Source of the DNA: Candidatus Kuenenia stuttgartensis
GTDB lineage: Bacteria > Planctomycetota > Planctomycetia > Pirellulales > UBA1268
NCBI GenBank assembly: GCA_945860405.1
Contig: CAMARC010000008.1
Span: 1 to 36,778 of the forward strand
DNA: 36,778 nucleotides
Reading direction: 5' to 3'
The notes under the pieces are model-generated. The model did not search any database. It saw only the letters and a program-made list of their open reading frames with translations, and was not told where the DNA came from. This document shows, in pieces, positions 32,469 to 36,778 of the stretch. Position 1 is the stretch's first letter. Each line of letters starts with the position of its first letter. The translations under genes and the position numbers were made by a program.

Positions 32469-33023
32469 ATGCCCACCGGCCACGCCGTTTCTCGCCGGGG
32501 GTGGCTGTTGGCTGTCGCGGGCCTCGCTTTCGGCACGGCCGGCTGTGCCGGCTACCGATTCGGCAACAACACGCTCTACGCGCCGAACGTCCGCACCGTC
32601 TACGTCCCGATGATCCAGAGCGACTCCTACCGCACCGTTCCCGGCGTCGATCTGGGGGAACGGCTGACGGAGGCTGTCTGCAAGGAGATCGAGAAGCGCA
32701 CTCCCTTCAAGGTGGTGGGGAACGCCGAGGCCGACAGCGTGCTGACGGCGCGGATCGTCTCCGATACCAAGCGCATGCAGGTTGAGAGCCCCACCGACCA
32801 ATCGCGGATGGTGGAGATGAATATCCAAGTGCTCGTCACCTGGGCCGACCGCGGCGGCGCGGTGCTCGCCACCGGTGCCGTTCCCCTCCCGGCGGCGAGT
32901 GTCGACGTCGGTCAGGCGGCCGTGCTCGTTCCCGAATACGGCCGCTCGGTCGTGAGCACGCAGCAGGAGGGAATCGTGAAGATGGCCCAGCAGATCGTCG
33001 GCCTCATGGAAGAGCCGTGGTGA
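32469..33023 (+). CDS. lptE: LptE-like LPS-assembly lipoprotein
   Basis: A 184-residue protein with a signal peptide and lipobox GTAG-Cys26, followed by the LptE-type start GYRFGNNTLYAPNVRTVYVPM. A beta-alpha sandwich then runs with RLTEAVCKEIEKRTPFKVV and a C-terminal QQIVGLMEEPW. LptE plugs the LptD barrel that places lipopolysaccharide in the outer membrane. The N-terminus contains SRRGWLLAV, which resembles a twin-arginine motif, so export by Tat is conceivable. It is the last gene of this plus-strand run and ends 7 bases from a convergent gene. Confidence 0.85.
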   Translation: MPTGHAVSRRGWLLAVAGLAFGTAGCAGYRFGNNTLYAPNVRTVYVPMIQSDSYRTVPGVDLGERLTEAVCKEIEKRTPFKVVGNAEADSVLTARIVSDTKRMQVESPTDQSRMVEMNIQVLVTWADRGGAVLATGAVPLPAASVDVGQAAVLVPEYGRSVVSTQQEGIVKMAQQIVGLMEEPW

Positions 33024-33030
33024 GCGAGTG

Positions 33031-33783
33031 TCAGGCGGGGCCGCGCCTGCCGAGGCGAATCTGTTCGAGCTCCAGCCGGAGGGGGGCCCAGTAGAGTCGA
33101 TCAGCCTCACGCTCCGTATCTTCCTCGGCACGCAGTGCTGCCGTGAGCGCTACGGCGTCACCGGCGAGGGCGTGCGTCAACAGCGGTCGGCGGGGGATCG
33201 CCGCCGTAGTAGCGTCGGGGAGTTCGCGGGCCAAGCCGATGAGGAGGGATGGAGTGCGCAGTTCCTCGAGCCACAGAGCGACGGCCTTGGCATCACGCGC
33301 TTCGCCATGGCGGGCGAGATCAGCTTCGACAAGCCTCGCGATCATCGGCCAGTCCTTGTCGCGCTGGGTCTTCTTGGCCGTGACGAGGTCCCGGAGGGAA
33401 AGCACCTCGATCGCCCCTCCGTCGGTCTCGATCGTGGTTCGTCGATCCCAGAGCGTCTCGAATCCGGGGAGACCGCGAAGCGTTGCCATGACGTCGACGC
33501 GCATGCCAGCGGCGCCGGGGGCGCGGCAGCGGAAATGGACGGCGAGCCCCCGTTTCAGATGCCGGCGCTCGAACGGCGGCACCGCGATCACGTCCGCCTC
33601 GAGGGAGTCGAGGGCCGCTGTGAGGCGCTCGAGGTTTGCGTCGTCGGCGAGCACGAGCACATCGGTGTCGCGGCTGAACTCAGCCCCGCCGTACAACACG
33701 CATGCTTGGCCGCCCATGAGGAGCGAACGCACGCCGCTCTTCGTCAGAGTAGAAAGGACTTTGAGAATCGGGCTCGGGGTCAA
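33031..33783 (-). CDS. Nucleotidyltransferase-fold protein, toxin-antitoxin-like partner
   Basis: A 250-residue protein with the minimal nucleotidyltransferase fold. It has GGQACVLYGG (24-33), the metal-binding pair Asp39-x-Asp41 in SRDTDVLV, and a probable third Asp97 in MRVDVMA. This is the arrangement of the DUF6036/AbiEii-like group, whose members add nucleotides to RNA or proteins and often act as toxins. The start is TTG 33783; a later start (GTG or ATG at 33717) would remove the beta strand before the GG motif. With the TTG it overlaps the preceding small gene by 104 bases. The pair faces lptE head-on. Toxin function is inference. Confidence 0.78.
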   Translation of the reverse strand: MTPSPILKVLSTLTKSGVRSLLMGGQACVLYGGAEFSRDTDVLVLADDANLERLTAALDSLEADVIAVPPFERRHLKRGLAVHFRCRAPGAAGMRVDVMATLRGLPGFETLWDRRTTIETDGGAIEVLSLRDLVTAKKTQRDKDWPMIARLVEADLARHGEARDAKAVALWLEELRTPSLLIGLARELPDATTAAIPRRPLLTHALAGDAVALTAALRAEEDTEREADRLYWAPLRLELEQIRLGRRGPA

Positions 33784-33928
33784 GGGACCCTCCCAGTTCC
33801 AGATAGGTCTGCCAGAGCCGGGAGGATTCCTCGAGGCGCTGGGCCGGGGTCAGGGAGTACCACTCCGCCCATTCCGCCCCGACGAGATCGACCCAGTCGA
33901 TGGAGTCTTGTTTCGCGACCTGTTTCAT
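33680..33928 (-). CDS. Small protein preceding the nucleotidyltransferase, antitoxin-like
   Basis: An 82-residue protein starting at ATG 33928. It contains an amphipathic helix (WAEWYSLTPAQRLEESSRLWQTYLELGG) and the conserved-looking tail LDPEPDSQSPF...GRPSMRVVRRG. I know this tail from small proteins encoded beside nucleotidyltransferases; no enzyme motif is present. Its last 104 bases also encode the start of the next protein in another frame. Probable partner or antitoxin; the binding role is inferred only from arrangement. Confidence 0.72.
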   Translation of the reverse strand: MKQVAKQDSIDWVDLVGAEWAEWYSLTPAQRLEESSRLWQTYLELGGSLDPEPDSQSPFYSDEERRAFAPHGRPSMRVVRRG

Positions 33929-34031
33929 GATTCGCCCATCCTACCCCCCTCCGCCGCCAGTCCGCCAACGAATCGGCCGCGATCTCCGGCAGAGCAGGCG
34001 ACGGTTCCCTCCGGCGGAGCCGTGCTGCGGG

Positions 34032-34037
34032 TAAAAT
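34032..34037 (+). promoter_or_regulatory. -10-like hexamer TAAAAT directly before folP
   Basis: TAAAAT (5 of 6 to TATAAT) ends only six bases (GAGGGG) before the folP ATG at 34044. If it is a real -10, transcription would start at or next to the start codon, giving a leaderless message. No clear -35 is seen. Confidence 0.35.
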
Positions 34038-34043
34038 GAGGGG

Positions 34044-34928
34044 ATGGCAACCACCCCGCTCCCCATCGATTGGCAACTCCGTTCAACGCGTCTGGCGCTG
34101 CCGCATCCGGCTGGCGCACTCCGCCGGCCGCTCGTGATGGGGATCGTCAACGTCACCCCCGACAGCTTCTCCGATGGCGGCCGCCATGCGGCGGTCGATG
34201 CGGCGGTGGCGCATGGATTGCGCCTCGTGGCCGAAGGGGCCGATCTCCTCGATGTCGGCGGGGAGAGCACTCGGCCTTTTTCGACGCCGGTCGAGGCTGA
34301 CGAAGAGATCCGGCGAACGGCCGAGGTGGTGCGCCGACTCGCCCGCGAGTCGGGGGTGCCGGTGTCGATCGACACCTCAAAAGCCGCCGTGGCCGAGCGC
34401 GCTCTCGAGTGCGGCGCCGAGATCATCAACGACGTCACCGGCCTCGAAGGGGATCCGGCCATGCTCGCGCTCGCCGTCGCTTCGCGGGCCGGCATCTGTG
34501 CGATGCACATGCAGGGCACCCCCGCCACGATGCAGATCGATCCACGCTACGACGATGTCGTCGGAGAGATCTTCCAGTGGCTGGCCGCACGGCGCGACAC
34601 GCTCCTCGCTGCCGGCATCGAGGAGGCACGGATCTGCCTCGATCCCGGCATCGGCTTCGGCAAGACTCATGCCCACAACCTGGCGCTTGTGTCCCATGCG
34701 GGGAGGTTTCTCGACCTCGGCTGCCCGATCCTCGTCGGCCACTCGCGGAAGGGCTTCATCGGCAAGGCCCTCGAGCAGGCGCTCGGCCGCCCGGCCACCG
34801 AGAGCGATCGGGATGCTGGCACCGCCGGGATCGCCTGCCGGCTCGCCGCCGCCGGGATCCAGATCGTCCGCGTCCACGCCGTCGGCCTCGTGCGCACGGC
34901 CCTCGAAGGCTTTTCAGCCGGGGCGTGA
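34044..34928 (+). CDS. folP: Dihydropteroate synthase
   Basis: Condenses p-aminobenzoate with 7,8-dihydropterin diphosphate in folate synthesis. The 294-residue TIM-barrel protein carries the two family signatures, VMGIVNVTPDSFSDGG at the first strand and DLLDVGGESTRP at the second. It also has SIDTSK, INDVTGL, DPGIGFGKT (pterin-binding) and VGHSRKGFIG. The only start giving a normal N-terminus is ATG 34044. A gap of 135 bases leads to proA. Unrelated in pathway to its neighbours. Confidence 0.96.
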   Translation: MATTPLPIDWQLRSTRLALPHPAGALRRPLVMGIVNVTPDSFSDGGRHAAVDAAVAHGLRLVAEGADLLDVGGESTRPFSTPVEADEEIRRTAEVVRRLARESGVPVSIDTSKAAVAERALECGAEIINDVTGLEGDPAMLALAVASRAGICAMHMQGTPATMQIDPRYDDVVGEIFQWLAARRDTLLAAGIEEARICLDPGIGFGKTHAHNLALVSHAGRFLDLGCPILVGHSRKGFIGKALEQALGRPATESDRDAGTAGIACRLAAAGIQIVRVHAVGLVRTALEGFSAGA

Positions 34929-35015
34929 GTGGCGGCTCGTTGCCAACGATTGCGGGCCGGCGAAACCTTGACGCCGCGGGAGCGCGAGTCCGAGCCGATT
35001 CCCCGGGGATCCGCG

Positions 35016-35024
35016 TGGTATCCT
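35016..35024 (+). promoter_or_regulatory. Extended -10-like element upstream of proA
   Basis: TGG followed by TATCCT forms an extended -10 arrangement (TGn plus a 4-of-6 hexamer) about 40 bases before the proA ATG. It lies in the 135-base gap after folP. Confidence 0.38.
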
Positions 35025-35063
35025 CGGAAGTTGAGACCTCCCCCCGAGCCCCGCATCTCCGCC

Positions 35064-36356
35064 ATGTCGACCGCCACCAACCCCCCGCCCCACGCCCCCG
35101 CCGATCTTGCCGCCCACTGTCTGGCGATGGCCGAGCGGGCCCGGCAGGCCGCGATCGATCTCGGCGGCGTGTCGACGGAGCAAAAGGCGGAGGCGTTGAG
35201 GCGGGCTGCCGTCGAGATCCGTGCGGACACCCTTGTGATCCTCGCCGCCAACCGGGCCGACCTCGAAGCCTCCGCTGGCGCAGGGCTCACCGCCGCCGCC
35301 TATGAGCGGCTCCTTCTCGACGAGAAGCGTGTCGAGGGGATTGCCGCCGGTCTCGAAGCGGTCGCGGCGCTCCCCGATCCGGTCGGCGAGGTGATCGAAT
35401 CATCGCTCCGCCCCAGTGGCCTCACGGTCCGCAAGATCCGCGTGCCACTCGGCGTGATCTTTTTCATCTATGAGTCGCGGCCGAATGTCACGGCTGACGC
35501 CGCGGCGGTTTCTCTCGCCTCCGGCAACGCCATCATTCTCCGCGGCGGCAAGGAAGCGGCCCACTCGAGCCGGGCGATTGTCGAGGCTTTCCGTCGGGGC
35601 ATGGCCGCCGCCGGCCTGCCGGTCGATGGCGTGCAACTCGTCGACACCGCCGATCGGGCAGCGGTCGGGGAGTTTCTCAAGCTCGACTCGCTCATCGATC
35701 TGGCGATCCCGCGCGGCGGCGAGCAGCTCATTCGCCGCGTCTGTGCGGAGGCGCGGATGCCGGTCCTCAAACACTTCAACGGCAACTGCCACGTCTACGT
35801 CGATCGGGCGGCCGATCTCGGCATGGCCCGGGCGATCACCGTCAATGCCAAGTGCCAGCGGATGGGAGTCTGCAACGCGGCTGAATCGCTCCTCGTTCAT
35901 CGGGACGTCGCGGCGGCGTTCCTGCCGGAGATTGGCCAGGCGTTTGGCGAACGTGGCATCGAGATAGTCGGCGACGCCGCGACGCGCCGGCTCCTCCCCG
36001 CCGCGGGTGTTGCCACGGAGGCCGACTTCGCTGCCGAGTTCCTCGGGCCGAAGATCTCGGTGGCGGTCGTCGACTCCCTCGACGCGGCCATCGATCACAT
36101 CAACCGTTACGGCTCCCGGCACACCGACGCGATCGTGACGGCCGATACAGCAGCTGCCGACCGGTTCACCGCCCGCGTCGATACGGCCGTCGCCGTCGTC
36201 AATGCAAGCACCCGTTTCAACGACGGCGCCGAGCTCGGGCTCGGCGCCGAGATCGGAATCTCGACCGACAAGCTCCACGCCCGCGGCCCCTGTGGCACCC
36301 GCGAGCTCACCACCTATAAGTACGTCGTCACCGGCACGGGGCAGACGCGGTCATAG
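35064..36356 (+). CDS. proA: Gamma-glutamyl phosphate reductase
   Basis: Reduces glutamyl-5-phosphate to the semialdehyde with NADPH, the second step of proline synthesis. The 430-residue aldehyde-dehydrogenase-fold protein has GVIFFIYESRPNVTADAA, the NAD(P)-region GNAIILRGGKEA, HFNGNCHVYVD, the catalytic cysteine in QRMGVCNAAESLL, and the C-terminal GLGAEIGISTDKLHARGPCG. ATG 35064 begins just ahead of the family's N-terminal helix; the frame upstream has no good start and no homology. No proB is in the window. Confidence 0.96.
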   Translation: MSTATNPPPHAPADLAAHCLAMAERARQAAIDLGGVSTEQKAEALRRAAVEIRADTLVILAANRADLEASAGAGLTAAAYERLLLDEKRVEGIAAGLEAVAALPDPVGEVIESSLRPSGLTVRKIRVPLGVIFFIYESRPNVTADAAAVSLASGNAIILRGGKEAAHSSRAIVEAFRRGMAAAGLPVDGVQLVDTADRAAVGEFLKLDSLIDLAIPRGGEQLIRRVCAEARMPVLKHFNGNCHVYVDRAADLGMARAITVNAKCQRMGVCNAAESLLVHRDVAAAFLPEIGQAFGERGIEIVGDAATRRLLPAAGVATEADFAAEFLGPKISVAVVDSLDAAIDHINRYGSRHTDAIVTADTAAADRFTARVDTAVAVVNASTRFNDGAELGLGAEIGISTDKLHARGPCGTRELTTYKYVVTGTGQTRS

Positions 36357-36398
36357 TGGCCGCCCTCCCCTGACCATCGACCCTCCGGAGGCAGTTCG

Positions 36399-36778
36399 AT
36401 GATGCAGGCGTTCCACCACCGTCTTCTCACGGTCCTCACCACCTCGCTCGCCCTCACCATGCCCCACGCAGCCCGCGCGGCCGACACGACGGCCCCAACG
36501 CCCGCCGATCCCTATCAGTGGCTCGAGGATGTCACCGGCGAGAAGCAGCTGGAGTGGGTGAAGGAGCGCAACGCGAAGGTGACCGCGGCACTCGCCGACA
36601 ACGACGCCTTCCGATCGCTCGAAAAAAGGATCCTCTCGATCCTTGACTCGAAGGATCGGATCCCGATGGTTGGGAAGATCGGGCCCCACTTCTACAACTT
36701 CTGGCGCGATGCCAAGAACCCCAAGGGGGTGTGGCGGCGGACAAGCCTCGAGGAATACCGCAAAGCGCAGCCGGCCTG
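36399..36778 (+). CDS. Prolyl oligopeptidase (S9A), 5' part, cut by the window edge
   Basis: The first 126 codons of a secreted serine peptidase. ATG 36399 (with a second ATG directly after) has GGAGG at 36387-36391, seven bases away. A signal peptide (MMQAFHHRLLTVLTTSLALTMPHAARA) is followed by ADT, a good signal-peptidase I site. The mature start DPYQWLEDVTGEKQLEWVKERN is the typical N-terminal segment of prolyl oligopeptidases, which leads into the beta-propeller gate. The catalytic domain lies beyond the window, so activity cannot be judged. Confidence 0.87.
   Translation, partial: MMQAFHHRLLTVLTTSLALTMPHAARAADTTAPTPADPYQWLEDVTGEKQLEWVKERNAKVTAALADNDAFRSLEKRILSILDSKDRIPMVGKIGPHFYNFWRDAKNPKGVWRRTSLEEYRKAQPA

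Noticed and set aside
36314-36319. TATAAG near the end of proA as a promoter for the peptidase gene
   Set aside because: It encodes a Tyr-Lys inside a conserved C-terminal ProA stretch (TTYKYV), so coding constraint explains it.
1-36778. CRISPR arrays, tRNA or rRNA genes, integrase or attachment sites
   Set aside because: Read for regular repeats, cloverleaf-like and rRNA motifs and found none.

Overview
The window looks like chromosomal DNA of a G+C-rich Gram-negative-type bacterium, most likely a planctomycete (Pirellulales-like). This is inferred from gene content and style: BamD-like and LptE lipoproteins, a PQQ-type beta-propeller protein, a squalene-cyclase family with a DUF116-prenyl synthase fusion, long antisense shadow frames typical of high G+C, and many 4-base stop/start overlaps. 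No rRNA or marker gene is present, so the taxonomy is an inference.

Region 1 (1-8300) is a surface-polysaccharide island. A truncated, frameshifted IS256-family transposase lies at the left edge. Next to it is a minus-strand operon running right to left: a Wzt-type C-terminal domain remnant, glucose-1-phosphate cytidylyltransferase (rfbF), a UDP-xylose-synthase-like decarboxylase, UDP-glucose dehydrogenase, the PLP/[2Fe-2S] 3-dehydrase RfbH, an SDR reductase/epimerase and an FAD amine-oxidase-like protein. It should supply UDP-glucuronate/UDP-xylose and a CDP-3,6-dideoxyhexose, but the CDP-glucose 4,6-dehydratase is not here. Both ends of the island are broken genes.

Region 2 (8304-18700) starts with a plus-strand cysteine desulfurase. 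It is followed by an eight-gene minus-strand cluster (18576 down to 9534): a GcvH-like lipoyl carrier, a G3E/CobW GTPase, a radical SAM protein, a small cysteine protein, a 2[4Fe-4S] ferredoxin-like protein, a DUF116-polyprenyl synthase fusion, a terpene-cyclase-like alpha-barrel protein and a squalene-hopene-cyclase homologue with a DxDDT motif. I cannot assign this gene set to a described pathway. It reads as an isoprenoid-synthesis plus redox/radical module and is the best candidate for a new system.

Region 3 (18691-33023) is housekeeping. A RluD-type pseudouridine synthase is divergent from purA-uppS-cdsA, then come a PQQ propeller protein and a terminator. After these is a conserved run phoH-pgpH-ybeY-corC-like-recO, followed by bamD-like and lptE outer-membrane assembly lipoproteins. 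The run joins nucleotide, undecaprenyl and phospholipid precursor synthesis to RNA maturation, c-di-AMP turnover and envelope assembly.

Region 4 (33031-36778) holds a convergent overlapping pair (small protein plus nucleotidyltransferase, toxin-antitoxin-like), then folP, proA and the 5' end of a secreted prolyl oligopeptidase cut by the window edge. I saw no tRNA, rRNA, CRISPR array or intact insertion sequence.
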